NCBI GenBank assembly: GCA_033398695.1
Contig: CM065801.1
Location: 101,859,170-101,923,169 of the forward strand
Direction of reading: 5' to 3'
DNA length: 64,000 nucleotides
From: Orobanche coerulescens
Taxonomy: Eukaryota > Streptophyta > Magnoliopsida > Lamiales > Orobanchaceae
The position numbers and the translations under genes were made by a program. The stretch's first letter is position 1. Every line of letters starts with the position of its first letter. This document shows positions 33,523 through 45,551 of this stretch, piece by piece. A model generated the notes under the pieces. The model saw nothing but the letters and a program-made list of their open reading frames with translations. It searched no databases and was not told where the DNA came from.

Positions 33523-33726
33523 TGCAGTTCAGCCTATAACGATGCACCGAGTACAATAAATTACAGAATTCGAGAAGTACGGGGACAAAAGCATGAGTAT
33601 TAAAAAAATTACGCCGCACGGTGAACACAATTGAATGAGTGTGAATGATGAGTGATTATTAAAGAGTGAAAATTACTGAGTGACATTTACTGAATGATAA
33701 TGACTAAATTACAACCGGGTATTACA

Positions 33727-33775
33727 TACCCCCCTTAAAAAGAGTTTCTTCCTCGAAACTAAGGGTCAAACAACT
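33727..33775 (-). promoter_or_regulatory. Polypurine tract and end of the internal region
   Basis: On the minus strand TTTCGAGGAAGAAACTC is followed by TTTTTAAGGGGGG and then the LTR start. This is the same arrangement as upstream of the 3' LTRs at 46499 and 55733. Confidence 0.8.
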
Positions 33776-33821
33776 CGGGATAACTCTCCCGCATACTATC
33801 TTCGGTTTCCCAAGTAGCCTC

Positions 33822-34426
33822 TTAGACTCTGTGTCTAGACCACTGAATCTTGACCAAAGGAATCGTCTTGTTCCTCAACTGCTTGATTAGTCGCTCTAAA
33901 ACTCGTATAGGATGCTCCTCATACGAATGGTCATCCGCGATCTCGATTTCGTCGAACTGAAGTATGTGACTCGGGTCGGCAACATACTTCCGCAACTGAG
34001 ACACGTGAAACACATTATGAATTCGGCTCAACGCTGGAGGTAAGGCCAATCGATAAGCCAGATCGCCTACTCGATCCAAAATCTCAAATGGTCCAATGAA
34101 TCTCGGACTCAACTTCCCCCGCTTCACGATACGGAAGATACCTCGGCTCGGGGATACCTTGACCAAACCGTGGTCACCCGCCTTAAACTCTAATGGCCGA
34201 CGACAGTTATCTGCATATGATTTCTGTCGACTTTGAGCGGTCAACAAATGACTCCTGGTCAAAGCTACCTTCTCCCGGGTGGCTATAAGCATATCGAGCT
34301 CGGTGCCGATTGATTCTGATAAGTCATCCCATCACAAAGGAGATCAACAACGACGACCGTACAAGGCCTCGTAAGGTGCCATCTTAATCGAAGCATGCCA
34401 ACTATTATTGTACGTGAATTCGATCA
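33822..34426 (-). pseudogene. Gypsy integrase C-terminus and chromodomain start
   Basis: The minus-strand frame reads [20 protein letters not shown] (end of the integrase core, 34426-34340) with two stops soon after. An open stretch of 156 codons follows (34292-33822): TAQSRQKSYADN, GPFEILDRVGDLAYRL, HNVFHVSQLRKY (the GPY/F-type module) and KTIPLVKIQWSRH, the first strand of a chromodomain. A stop replaces a Glu codon within the chromodomain. The 5' rest of pol is absent because the copia-like LTR at 34427 interrupts it. The chromodomain marks it as a chromovirus of Tekay type. Confidence 0.88.
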
Positions 34427-36409
34427 TGTTAGGAGTATGCCCTCGAATGCCACTCAGAGGATGTTGAGTGAGAACATTGTACTTGTTATTATGTAAATCA
34501 TCAATATAAGGTAATGGATGTTTCTTTATTTACTGGTAGTTACTGGCATTCCTAACTCGTAAATATTCATGTAGAAAGTAGTCCGTGTATTTGAGAGCAA
34601 AATGTTCCACTCCTTATTGGATAAGGGGGTCATCACTGGAAAGGTTTATAGCTCAAATACTTAATCGTTCGCAAGTCGATAAAACTTGACTGGGCGTTAA
34701 GTTTATGTGAAGACTTGTATAACGTGTTCTTTGACAAGGAGAGTACCTGTCGAACACTAATGGTTAGTGGGAGCACACGTTATAGGTATGCTAATTGGAT
34801 TAGTATACTCGAACCGACTCACCCTCGATTCGTCACACAAATTTCACTCCGGGACAGTCAATGATGGAATCGAAAGGTTGTGATAGGTATTCGTGAACCT
34901 TCGACTTGAGGATTGAGTAGGGATGTGCTTGTGACGTCAAGATTTTCATTCGAGTAGTTCGACCCTATAAACCGGAAGGCGGGGGTCAACCTCGACGTGT
35001 ATCTTGATGGGCAAGTAGCAGGTCCTACTGAATACCAAGATAGAATTCTTTCTCCTGTTAGTGAACGGGTTATATGTCCTATGCGGTTATTGGCAGATGA
35101 GATCATAAGTCTTTGGCCAAAGCATTAGAGCTAGCTGTATTATATACACGAGAGCTCGATGATCTCGGTTTGCATTAACGCATGCATAGCGTCAAGTACA
35201 GATGGGGTTTGACTGACCGTGACCCTATAACTTGATCGGGACATTTGAAAGAAGGGTTTATACGTATACTGGTATTCACGACAGAATGGTTCTTGAATGA
35301 TCCCAATCATTCGTTCTCAGTTGTGGTACAGTGTAGGCCGCGAGGCTGGCTAGGTGGTGCTACTACTCTTTGGTTCCTCCCATTGCTGACTGAGACGGAC
35401 CTACCAAGTCGCGCAATAGGATTGACGACGGAATGAATAAAGCTAATTCTCTCATTATGAATATTAGATATTGGATATCTAATTTTGGAACATTAGATGT
35501 TTAAATCGATTTATTGGATAAATTGATTTACGACCTAATGAATTAAATAAATTACTGGGTGATTAATTTAATTCATGTATATAATTATTTCTTGGAGAAA
35601 TTAATTATATTATTTTGTATTTGATATGTTTAATTAATTGGATTAAATAATCGATTTAAATACATCGATACGGAATCGGAGTTTATCTGTTTAGACCCTC
35701 GGGAGTCCGAAACGAACCAAACTGTCCGATTTCTATCATGGGCCGCCCCCCACATTCCACCCACCTTTCTTGTGGACTCTTGTTCCATTCTTTAATGGAT
35801 TATGATTGACATGGTGGGGTAGATTCTCATTGGTATGAGTTGTAACATGTGGGAGAAGTTGAATAAGAGGGATGAAGACATCTATCATTTACTCACTTGA
35901 TTCCTACGTGAGTTGTGAGAGAAAAGTGAGAGAAAAAGTTTTTCTCCAAGTCATCTTCTTCTTTAACGTTGTTCTTGTTTTTCTTAGAGAAAAATATCAA
36001 GACATATATAGAGAGTAAGATTAAAACACTTAGAGAGTGTAGTAATCTTTACATATATAGCTTTATCACTTAGCTCTAGCCGTATCCTCGGAGGATAGCA
36101 AGGTGATCGTCGTTCTGGTCATTTCTCCGGCGCGTGGCAAGTAGAGACGCGGTGTTTTCGGCGTTGGATCGTTCAAGGGCTTGAAGCGGAATAGATTCGT
36201 AGAGATCAAGCAAAGCTTGGGGAATAGCTCAAGAGAAGGTTATCCATCTAATCAACGGACTACAAGGGTGAGTTTCTATATCTCTTGTGAATTCGTTTTT
36301 TGATATTCGTATATAAGTAGCTCGATCGATCCTCGTAGGGATTCGGATCGAATTAATTTTCATTTTACCGCTTCCGTTAGGCCTTTGTTTTAGGCACCGA
36401 ATCCCAACA
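34427..36409 (+). repeat. LTR of a copia-like element with no coding region (1983 bp)
   Basis: Starts TGTTAGGAGTATGCC and ends GAATCCCAACA, i.e. TGTTG/CAACA-type ends, with a PBS directly after. It interrupts the gypsy integrase on the other strand; the five bases before it, GATCA, would be the target duplication. No ORF of note inside. Confidence 0.8.
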
Positions 36410-36410
36410 G

Positions 36411-36422
36411 TGGTATCGGAGC
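36411..36422 (+). promoter_or_regulatory. Primer-binding site of the copia-like element
   Basis: TGGTATCGGAGC one base after the LTR end. It is followed by GTGGGTCTTGCGATCG. Confidence 0.85.
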
Positions 36423-37407
36423 GTGGGTCTTGCGATCGTATATACGATATTAGCATTTGGAATGCTCGATTAGATGGTGAATGATTTGGAATCATTTTAG
36501 TCATAATCGTGGTATATATTTTTTGTTCATTATAGTTGTTTTTCATAAGTTTATGTCCAAATATAAATCTTCTATTTCTTGGAAATATGATTTATATTGA
36601 AGATATGAATGTTGTAGAGTATATATTGGATATCCGGTCGAAAAACTAGCCCCGAATTGTCGTTGGACGGTCCGGGAGTGGTCCGGAAGCAGGGGGCCGC
36701 GGCCCAGGACTCGGGGACCGCGGCCCAGGGCTGTTGCAGCCCGCCTGGGCAGGCGCTGTACTGGAGGCCGCGGCCCAGGGCCGCTGGGCAGCCCTGCATA
36801 CTGCCTGGTGGCGTTTCCGGGCACGGTTCGGCCTATTTCGGACCCGTTTCGGGCTTGTTTGCTTCGTGTATTCCTAAAAATGATTTCCCTCATTTTAAAT
36901 TGGATTTAATATGATTAAAATGATTTATGGTATTTCATTTTATAAGGGAAAATTGATTTATTGGAATACTTGTGATTGACCGAATTATTTTGAACGTTTT
37001 CATATTACCGATTGTGTGAATCGATTTGATCGGTTCGTATTGTTGATTGGATCAATGTATCTCTACGTTTTCCATTTATTTAGTATTTATTGGATGAATG
37101 CTTTTGAATGGGGATGTGGTTCGTGGAGTTAGTTTTTGAATCGTTCGTTTTATTCGATTGGGTTGTAAAGGCCGTTTTGAGCCTATTTATTTTACTAGAA
37201 AAATTTGTATCTAGGATGCAATTATCAATGTAAAAATTTATATGTAATGACGAAGACCGGAGGAAGATCCATTCCGAGAAGACGAAGATTCAAGACGAAG
37301 ACTTGTAATTAGATTAGGGAGTTTTTGTTTTCTAGGAACGGTCCATGAACCACATGTTGGTAGCAACTAGGTTGTGAATGGTTTTTTCATATTGTATGAA
37401 TGCCACA
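36423..37407 (+). other. Internal leader of the copia-like element, non-coding
   Basis: No gag motif in any frame. It contains a GC-rich palindrome cluster (36695-36775) and ends where a gypsy LTR is inserted at 37408. The rest of the element and its other LTR were not found in the window. Confidence 0.6.
36695..36775. repeat. GGCCGCGGCC palindromes in the copia-like leader
   Basis: GGCCGCGGCCCAG at 36695 and 36766, with a variant ACCGCGGCCCAG at 36717, plus inverted words CCTGGGC/GCCCAGG. The centre CCGCGG is the same as in the GTGCCGCGGCAC arrays of the gypsy LTRs, although the element is of a different superfamily. Confidence 0.8.
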
Positions 37408-37926
37408 TGTAATACCCGCAATTTCGGATTTTGGTGATTTTCCTTTTTCGGCGGGAGTCCGTTTTGATGACTCGCTAATGACCGTTTCGTCATTTCGAGA
37501 ATGATTAATTCTGCACTTTTTGTCATCCGAGTTCGTTTCGGTATCGTTTTGTTGAGTTCCGTGTTCTTAAGCGGTTTTTCCGCACTTGAGTTTGATTCTT
37601 GCGAATCTCGTCCGAAACTGTTGTTTCGAGTTTCTCGTAAGTTCATTTAATGTTATTATTCATGTTTCGAGCTTTGGTTTGGTGTTTCGATCGTGTATCG
37701 TGTATTTCGGACGTTTTGGGCCGTTTTCGTAATTTCCCAAAGTTTGGGGTAATTACTTCCGTTGTCGAATTCCGACATTTCGGGTGGTCGGAATCGTGTG
37801 TTCTCTTAGCTCTTAGATTCGTCTTTGCGAGTACTTCGTAACCGTATCTTCGGTTTATATTCGGAGTTTGGTCGTGCAGGCCATCGGAGTGGCCACGGCG
37901 GAGTCACACGAGCCGGCTCGGCCAAG

Positions 37927-38164
37927 TTACGGCCGTACGTGATCGGCAGACTTGGCTGTACGAGTGCTGGTTATGGCCGTAAGGGCTGTCAGTTACGGCC
38001 GTACGAGTGCCAGGCAGTGTTCGGACGAATGCCGGTTACGGCCGTAAGGACCTGCCGGGTACGGCCGTAAGTGCCGAGTTACGGCCGTAAGGCCCTGTCG
38101 GTTACGGCCGTAAGCAATCGGCAGGCGCTGGGCGGATTTTGACGAATGCCGGTTACGGCCGTAA
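37927..38164. repeat. TTACGGCCGTAA palindrome array
   Basis: About eight copies, several with a CGTACG-type end (TTACGGCCGTACG at 37927). Spacers include GGCAGNNNNTGGGC-like words also seen in the 19863 array. Confidence 0.9.
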
Positions 38165-38187
38165 GTGGTCGGCAGAAGGCTGGGCAG

Positions 38188-38195
38188 TATAAATA
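38188..38195 (+). promoter_or_regulatory. TATA box of the LTR at 37408
   Basis: TATAAATA about 25 bases after the last palindrome, in the same position as in the related LTRs. Confidence 0.65.
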
Positions 38196-39174
38196 TGATC
38201 GAGCAGACGGGTTTACACCCATTTTTTCTCATCCCTCTCATTTCCTTCCGCAGCTGGGGCTTGGAGTACGTGATTAGATGTTGTTTATCTATCAATACAC
38301 GAAGTTCTTGAGTTTCTAACATCAATCATCCCATAACCTCCTCCGATCTACCGAATCAAGGTTAGATTTCTTGATAATCTAGTTTTGGGAAATTTGGGGG
38401 TTTTGTTGGATTTCGTCCGTTTGAGCCGTAATAACTTAGATTATTGATGTATTATTGATTATTTAGATGTATTATATCATTTCCCTTGTTATTCCATGGT
38501 TGGATCGTATCGATTCGTTATTTTGGTCGAGTCCTTGATCGACGCCTTGAAGGTGTCCGATAGAATGTCTTAGAGGGGTTTTCGGACGTTCTACGATTAT
38601 TATTCCTCGTATGATCGTTGATTTATTTATTATATGATGTTAGGGTCGAGTTTCTTGCGAATAAACCGCTTCGAACCCTTCCATTCGTCGTCGTCTTCCA
38701 TTTCGATAGCATCGGGCGTTCCGAAGCTTCCCGGTTGAGCCGTGTCCGTTCGTGGTTCCGAGCTCGTGGTATCGAGGCAAGTATCTTGTACATACACTTC
38801 ATGTTTCGTAGACGCAATAGTTGGTATTTGGTTATATGTGGAACTTGAATGATTTAATGAACCTTCTAAAGAATCGGTATAGTCTCGATAAAAAGGTTTC
38901 CCTTCAAGATAACTCGTATGAATCATGGACAAGTGTGTATTTGGAATATGTAAGTATGTGTGGTATGTGGTTAGATGTTTTAACCATACTTCGTGAATAT
39001 AATAGACCGTGATCACTTGTCTAGGATTGTGTACCGAATTGTATACTTGTTCGGTGGGTATTTGACATGATGTGATGTTAGTTGTTACTCCTTTGAAAGG
39101 AGATTGTGATGCTTAATGTTGTTTGGCTTGATAATCGATTATTGTTGTGTGCTTGTTATATGTGATGTGCCTCC

Positions 39175-39545
39175 GGGTAGGATTGTTGAATCTCCGGGAT
39201 CCATACTTGCTAGTATGGGTCGAGCGAGACCGTAGGGTTATCCAATCCGGGTCAGTCTTGCGGGGACTCTGAGGTTCGTGGCTTGTTAGCCCGATGCCCG
39301 GATAACTGGTGGGGTTATCATCGGGTATATCTTGCGGGGACTCTGAGGTTCGTGGCTTGTTAGCCCGATGCCAGGATAACTTATAGTTGTGATTGGTTAT
39401 GAATGTATCTGTGCTTCTGGTCACGTGACTGTTGTTACGGTGACATGTGATTTGGTATGGTTTCCTATTGGGTTATTCACTCGAGTATGTTCTGCCGGAG
39501 CATCTGAGGTTCGTGGCTTGTTAGCACGGGACGCGAATAATCCTT
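39175..39545. repeat. Minisatellite of about 74 bp in the LTR at 37408
   Basis: CTTGCGGGGACTCTGAGGTT and GTGGCTTGTTAGCCCGATGC occur at about 39256 and 39330 with a third, degenerate copy near 39495. It occupies the place of the 91-bp units in the 19863 LTR but is a different sequence. Confidence 0.8.
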
Positions 39546-39996
39546 ATGAATGTGTGTTTGATGATTTGGTTCATTGTAATACCCGGTTGTGATTCAGTCA
39601 TTTATCATTCAGTAATTTCATTCGGTAATTGTCACCATGTAATTTTTTCACTTGTTAATAATCAATCATCCGTGTTCACCGTTCGGAATAACTTCGAGTT
39701 ATGTATCGATATTGTTCATTGTTTCAACCTTACTCGGGAATCGAGACAAGAGTATTATCTTGATTGTTATAATTGATTCATTAGTCGATGTTGACGTTGG
39801 AGTTCATGTCATTTCTAATCTCCTCATTGTTCAAATTGTGCTTTGTTGGGCGAACCCTTGTAATAATTGCTTGGAACCACCGTTTTGGGGTTTCCGTACT
39901 TCCATTTCGTGTTATTGTTTCCCAAATATTGATTCCTAATGCTCTTATTCTCTTCCCGGGTCATTTTTCATCATTTTAGGACCCAAGGGGGGTGTG

Positions 39997-40301
39997 GGCC
40001 GCGGCACAAGGAGTGTGCGCCGCGGCACACACATTTTCCAATTTTGGCCGAGCAGCCTGTACCGTGGGCCACGGCACACTGCCGAGTCACTGCCGCGGCA
40101 CACTCGTCCGGGACGCGGCACACTCGTGTTGCAACTTATCGGCCAACCCCTCTGTACCTTGTGCCGCGGCACATGCCGATGGGGCCGCGGCACACTACCG
40201 AGTCACTGCCGTGGCACACTCGTCCGTGCTGCGGCACGCTGCCGATCCCTGGGGGCAATTTTGGCCTTGGGCCGCGGCACACTTCGGCTGGGCCGCGGCA
40301 C
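39997..40301. repeat. GCCGCGGCAC palindrome array, left LTR
   Basis: About eleven copies, one full GTGCCGCGGCAC and several with single changes (GCCACGGCAC, GCCGTGGCAC, GCTGCGGCAC). Most of those changes are C/T or G/A at CpG, as expected from decay of methylated cytosine. Confidence 0.9.
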
Positions 40302-40317
40302 ACAGGGCAGTCAACTC

Positions 40318-40324
40318 TATAATT
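40318..40324 (+). promoter_or_regulatory. TATA-like box of the left LTR
   Basis: TATAATT after CAACTC, 17 bases after the last palindrome; the right LTR has the same at 47219-47225. Confidence 0.5.
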
Positions 40325-41097
40325 GTGTTTTTTGAGCGAGATTCAGCTCATTTCTTCCATCTTCTTCAACCTTCGAAAGAGAGAGCTTGAGCGGAGATAC
40401 TTTTCATCATCCATCACTTGAGGGTTTGATTTTCTTAATTTCCATTCGATCGTGAAGCCCGGATAGTCGATCTAACGCGTGTTCTTCGGATCAAAGTGCT
40501 TGGATCTTCAAGAGGTAATTTCTTCAACATCTTGGATTTCGATTTTGTGTTGAGATATGATGTTTTGGATGTTAAGATCATGTTGTATGAAGTGATATAC
40601 GCATGATTATGGATATGTTTGATTATTCGTTGGACTATTGAAGGATTATTCAAGAACACTTTGAATGTTGAGTTGGATTTGGGGGTTTTCGATTAATTGT
40701 TGTTGAAATCACGATTTTGGATATTCATAATGGATTATTGATCGTATTGAAGATGTTTTGTTGGTTTGAAACACTTCTTGGGGTTTTGATGTTGGTATTA
40801 TTTAGGTTTGGTTATAAACAATCGAAGTTTGGCCACAAAGTGTTCGATATAATGCCCCAATGAACTTGGTTTAATCGTATCGACATTTTGAGTTCGTTAT
40901 ATTCGTGTTTGAATCGTATATTGAACGGATTGTTGGTAATTGTATTATTCAAGGTTGTTCGAGCGACCAATATCTCAATTAGGACGTTATTCGTGGAAGT
41001 TTTATTCTTGTCAACGAACCGAGGCAAGTACTCTAATTAGAATTGTTTATATTATGACAGTTATGATGTGATTGTATTGTGTAAATGTGTTGTGATT

Positions 41098-41250
41098 ATA
41101 TGTCCACCATGCGTTGATTCGATGGGAATCATCATGGGAATCTATAGCTGTGTGCGCTGGATCATTGGACAGGTAGTTCCACCATGTGTTGGTCCGACGG
41201 GGTCATCATGGGAATCTATAGATGTGTGCGCTGGATCGTTGGAATACCAT
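41098..41250. repeat. Two-unit minisatellite, left LTR
   Basis: GGGAATCATCATGGGAATCT-type units of about 75 bp containing TGTGCGCTGGATC. The right LTR has the same pair at 47999-48152. Confidence 0.82.
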
Positions 41251-41704
41251 CAGTATGTTGGAAACTGTTATGATATGATATGTGTTGTTGGTATTTTCTC
41301 GTTGGAGAAACTTGTTACGATATAATTGTTGATTATATTACTATTGTATGATTATTGTACTTGTACTAGCATCGTTGTGCTAACCCCTGCGGGGGTGAAT
41401 ATTTGTTTATGTTCAGGATCCAGGAGAGCGGGGAAACAACCACTGGAGCTGCATGACTACGAGGGTGCAGAGTGATGTTCCGGCCGGGTTTTATTGTTTG
41501 TTGTTTGTTAGTTATTTCAATAAGTACTCGAGTGCATCGTCAGTTTAAGACGTTTGGATTTTGGTGATGTATTAATAACCCTTCATTGCTAAGATTATGG
41601 ATATCTTGGCCATTGGGTTAAGATAGGGGTCATTTACGTCTTTTGAGGTAACCGGCCGTGAATGACATCACTGTACTGCCTACGTCTTCATGCGAAAGGT
41701 GGTT

Positions 41705-41806
41705 GTAAGTTCCTAAACTCTATCTCGTTATTTACATGTTGTATCTCCTTATACTTGAACATTAGAACGATGTTGTTTCCTGTATATTGAGTATTTATAC
41801 TTACAG
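41705..41806 (+). other. Candidate leader intron before gag
   Basis: GTAAGT at 41705 in a context conserved with the other gypsy leaders and TTATACTTACAG at 41806, one base before the gag ATG. Removal would bring the ATG close to the leader. Inferred from sequence only. Confidence 0.4.
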
Positions 41807-41807
41807 T

Positions 41808-42906
41808 ATGTTGAGAGGCGGACGTGGACGTGGTCGCGGTCGTGGACGCGGACGAAAGAATGTTGAAAGGGAAGCGTCGCCTTCTAATCAGGCCAGTCAT
41901 AGCTCAGGCGAGCCGCAACAATCTATCAATAACGAACCGGAACCTGCTGTACCAGAAATCCTTCGTCAAGTTGTGAACCAGATGACTCAATTCGCTCAGG
42001 TCGTGGACCGAATGCAGGCGGCGGGATTTCAGCAGGGAGATGGACAACAAAGGATTCCAAAAATGGGAAATTGATGTGACCGATGGTTACAAGAGGTGGC
42101 GAAGATGCAACCACCGAAATTTGACGGCTTTTCCGAAACTCCCACATGGGACCATTGGTTGAAGGAACTGGAGAACATTTTTGCTAGAATAAATTGCCCA
42201 GACGATAGAAGAGCTCCTATTGCTCAATACTTTTTGATAGGGGAAGCATCCGAGTGGTGGGAAGCTATCCGACATGCAGATCATGATGCTGATTGGACAG
42301 AATTTAAAATGATGATGGAAGCTCAGTACTACCCTCGTCCTGTGAGGGAAGCCAAAGTTTGGGAGTTTTTCTCGCCACCCATCGATGAACTCGTATCCTG
42401 CACCATTAAGACGTTTAATCAAAGAAGCGTTTGTTCGACATCTGGTCAGAACAGATGCAGAGATGATGATTCATTTTAAAATGAGGATGAAACCAGAAAT
42501 CCAGAGGTACATGTCCGGTTTTGAATGTACCACTCTTCGTCAATACCAGGATAAGGCGTTGGCGTACGAAATTAAAGAAGCAGCAATGGAGAAGTTTATG
42601 GAGTCAAAGAAGTAGAAAGTCTCTGGTACTTTTACAGAGCACAAGAACAATGGGCCTCGCAAAGCCCAGTCATCATTTCATTCTTTCAAGAAACCTCCGC
42701 ACTCATCTAAGAGCGGAAAGAATTTCGGAACAATGTCAGCCACGACGGATACAGCTAGGAAGTGCTTTAACTGTGGTCGCCCAGGCCACCTTTGGCGTGA
42801 TTGTTTGCGCACCCCAATTACATGTTTTGATTTCGGACAGGAAGGGCACCATGCGATGTTTTCAAGGATGCCACCAAGTACCATGGAACCCGTACATCAC
42901 AGCTAG
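41808..42906 (+). pseudogene. Gypsy gag
   Basis: The ATG at 41808 starts an Arg/Gly-rich N-terminus (MLRGGRGRGRGRGRG). An in-frame TGA follows at 42072. The capsid core is open from 42096: PPKFDGFSETPTWDHWLKEL and GEASEWWEAIRHADHDADW. A frameshift near 42390 moves to the frame with HFKMRMKPEIQRYMSGFEC, then a TAG at 42613. The zinc knuckle CFNCGRPGHLWRDC lies at 42763-42804, followed by a degenerate second one (CFDFGQEGHHAMF). The gag would form the particle and bind RNA. Confidence 0.88.
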
Positions 42907-42988
42907 TTCAAAAGGAAGCTAGTATCCAACAGACGCAGTAAAGTGTTCAGATGCCTCAAAATTTTGGCCGAGGACGAGGCAGAGGACA

Positions 42989-43540
42989 GTGGGACCGAAG
43001 GGGTACATCGAGTGCCGGATCTACTCCCCCACGTCTGTACGAGATGAGGAGGACAGACGATCAGATCTTCTTTGTCACATCGTGCAATCGCTGATCCTTT
43101 CCCAGCCAGTTAGCGTTTTATTCGATACTGGAGCTACGCATTCATTTATATCCTCATCTTGTGTAAATCGTTTGAATATTTCTGGTTTTCATTACTGTGA
43201 ACCTTATGTTTTTGGTTTACCGAGTGGAGAGAGGATTATTGGGAACTTAGAGACTAGAGATTTCCCTGTATCATTTGGGGGCAGAGAGTGGCTCTCAAAT
43301 CTAATTGTAATAGAAATGCAAGGAGACGACCTAATACTCGGAGATGATTGGCTTAATCGTTATGGAGCTATTGTAAACTACCAAAGGAGGAATATTTCGC
43401 TGATCGCTGACGATGGTTCCGAAATACTGTTTGAGGGATGGAAACCGGGAAGCTCAGGAAAGTTGATCAAAGCGATGAAAGTCACAAATTGTCAAATGGT
43501 GCATCGGATCTCGGTGCTATGCAATGAAGAAAGAAGATGA
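42989..43540 (+). pseudogene. Gypsy aspartic protease
   Basis: Contains the active site SVLFDTGATHSFISSSC and the flap/second motif DLILGDDWLNRYGAIVNY. Ends at a stop at 43540, overlapping the RT frame by 17 bases; a frameshift connects the two. The intact enzyme cuts the Gag-Pol polyprotein. Confidence 0.9.
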
Positions 43541-45551
43541 AATTGTGGAACTTTCATCCATTCCTGTTGTGAACGAATTTCCAGATGTATTTCCTGACGA
43601 GTTACCTGGACTACCTCCACGAAGGGATGTAGAATTTACCATTGAGCTAGAACCCGGAGCCACACCAATTTCTATGGCGCAGTATCGTATGGCACCTACT
43701 GAGATGTATGAACTGAAAAAGCAGCTGAAGGAGTTACTGAACAAAGGTTATATCCAGCCAAGTGTTTCGCCCTGGGGAGCGCCAGTTCTTTTTGTCCGAA
43801 AGAAGGATGGATCGCTTCGATTGTGCATCGACTATCGAGAACTGAACAAGATGACGATTAAGAATAAGTATCTGTTGCCACGAATTGATGATCTGTTTGA
43901 CCAGTTGCAAGGAGCAACAGTGTTTTCTAAAATCGATCTGAGATGAGGATACCATCAGCTGAGGATTAAGGAATCTGATGTTCCGAAATCAGCATTCAGA
44001 ACTCGCTACGGACATTATGAGTTTGTAGTGATGCCGTTTGGTCTCACTAACGCACCTGCTGTATTCATGCAATTGATGAACCTAGTGTTCATCGAATATT
44101 TGGATAAATTTGTGGTCGTGTTCATTGATGACATTCTGGTGTATTTTAAGAGCCCAGAAGAGCATGCGCAGCATTTGCGGATTGTATTAGAACTTTTGAG
44201 AAGCGAGCAATTCTACGCCAAACTCTCTAAGTGTGAATTCTGGCTAAAGGAAGTAATGTTCCTCGGTCATGTGGTATCAGCTGAAAGAGTCCGAGTAGAT
44301 CCTCAGAAGATCGAAGCGATTTTGGATTGGAAGTCTCCAAAGAACGTGAAAGAAGTCCGAAGTTTCTTAGGACTTGCTGGGTATTATCGTCGGTTCGTGG
44401 AAGGGTTTTCCAAAATCTCCCACCCACTTACTCGACTCCTGCAGAAAACTCAAAAGTTTGAGTGGAACGAGTCATGTCAGATTAGTTTTGATGAATTGAA
44501 GGAGAGATTGACGACACTACCAATTTTATCACTTCCACAGGGGACTGGAGGATTCATAGTTTACAGTGATGCTTCGAACCAAGGACTCGGATGCGTATTG
44601 ATGCAGAATGATAAGGTGATTGCTTATGCTTCACGACAGCTGAAACCTTATGAAGTAAATTACCCAACACATGATTTAGAGCTAGCGGCAGTAGTTTTTG
44701 CTTTGAAGATCTGGAGACATTACTTGTACGGGACTCACTGTCAGATCTTTACTGATCACAAGAGTCTCAAATACATCTTCAGTCAGAAAGAGCTGAACAT
44801 GCGGCAAAGAAGATGGTTAGAGCTGATTAAGGACTACGACTTGGAGATTTTGTATCATCCAGGCAAAGCGAATGTGGTGGCAGATGCACTTAGCCGCAAG
44901 CCTGTTTCTATTCAGATGCTGGAGACTCTGACTTCCCAACTTAGCCTTCAACGAGATATGATTAGAGAAGGAATTGAAGTGTGGTTACAAAGAGTCCAAG
45001 GACAACTGTTCGTGATGGAATTAACTTCTTCATTAACCGAAGAAATCAAATCTAGTCAGGCAGATGATCCTCTGATGATTCGGTTACGTGATGAAGTGAT
45101 CAAGGGAAAGGCCCCCGGATTCCTAATTCGTGATGATGGAGTTTTGAGATTTCGGAACCGACTCTGCGTTCCTGATGTCGATGTTCTGAAACAGACGATT
45201 ATGAAGGAAGCTCACAGCTCGCCCTATTCTATCCACCCGGGCACCAGTAAGATGTATAAGGACTTGAAACAAAATTTCTGGTGGGGCAACATGAAGAAAG
45301 ATGTAGCAGACTATGTTTCGAAATGCTTGACTTGTCAGAAGGTTAAGATCGAGCATCAACGACCTGCCGGGATGTTGAAGCCACTTCTGATTCCTGAATG
45401 GAAGTGGGAAGACATATCGATGGACTTTATTACTAGTATGCCGAGAACCAAGATAGGAATGAACATGATTTGGGTGATAGTTGATCGTTTAACCAAATCA
45501 GCTCATTTTCTAGGCATTAAGGATACGTGGGGACCGGAGAGGTTGGCATGA
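43524..45551 (+). pseudogene. Gypsy RT, RNase H and N-terminal integrase
   Basis: The frame begins [14 protein letters not shown], the usual start of gypsy RT, then [16 protein letters not shown] at 43944 replaces the Ser of DLRSGY. The rest is open: [18 protein letters not shown], the active site FIDDIL (44121-44138), [13 protein letters not shown], RNase H with [13 protein letters not shown] and FTDHKSLKY. The integrase zinc-binding module (H...H...CLTCQKVK) follows, then the first catalytic Asp in SMDFITSMP. The stop at 45549-45551 is TGA where the related element has CGA (Arg), a CpG-type change. Confidence 0.93.

Larger units (their letters stand above)
31504..33726 (-). repeat. 3' LTR of a minus-strand gypsy element (2223 bp)
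   Basis: On the minus strand it runs from TGTAATACCCGGTTGTAA at 33726 to GGGGTGTTACA-like text at 31504 (here TTTGTGGTGTTACA). Its body matches the LTRs at 39575, 46499 and 56790, for instance the GGTTGTTCGAGCGACCG stretch (minus strand, about 32475-32495) and the end with GCCTAGTTT. Its palindrome block is of a third type. The element's integrase end lies next to it at 33822-34426. Confidence 0.9.
37408..39574 (+). repeat. Gypsy-type LTR, 5' 2.2 kb, interrupted by the next element
   Basis: Starts TGTAATACCCGCAATTTCGG and matches the U3 of the LTRs at 19863 and 25399 for several hundred bases (TTAATTCTGCACTTTTTGTC and onward). It carries a TTACGGCCGTAA array and TATA box, then GAGGCAAGTATC (38774). 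It is inserted in the copia-like leader; the five bases before it are CCACA. At 39575 another gypsy element is inserted, so its 3' end is not recognised (possibly at 48483-48591). Confidence 0.85.
39575..41581 (+). repeat. Left LTR of the gypsy element (about 2.0 kb)
   Basis: Contains the shared block GTACTTCCATTTCGTGTTAT (about 39896), the GCCGCGGCAC array, TATA, CGAGGCAAGTAC at 41020-41030 and a two-unit minisatellite at 41098-41250. It is nearly identical to the right LTR outside the array. Confidence 0.85.

Noticed and set aside
33119..33628. 169-codon minus-strand ORF with GLGRRP-type repeats
   Set aside because: It follows the tandem CACGAGCA units of the LTR; overlapping frames on both strands are equally open.
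39992..40390. ORFs rich in RGT, RHT and AAAH on both strands
   Set aside because: They are translations of the GCCGCGGCAC array, open only because the repeat lacks stops in some frames.
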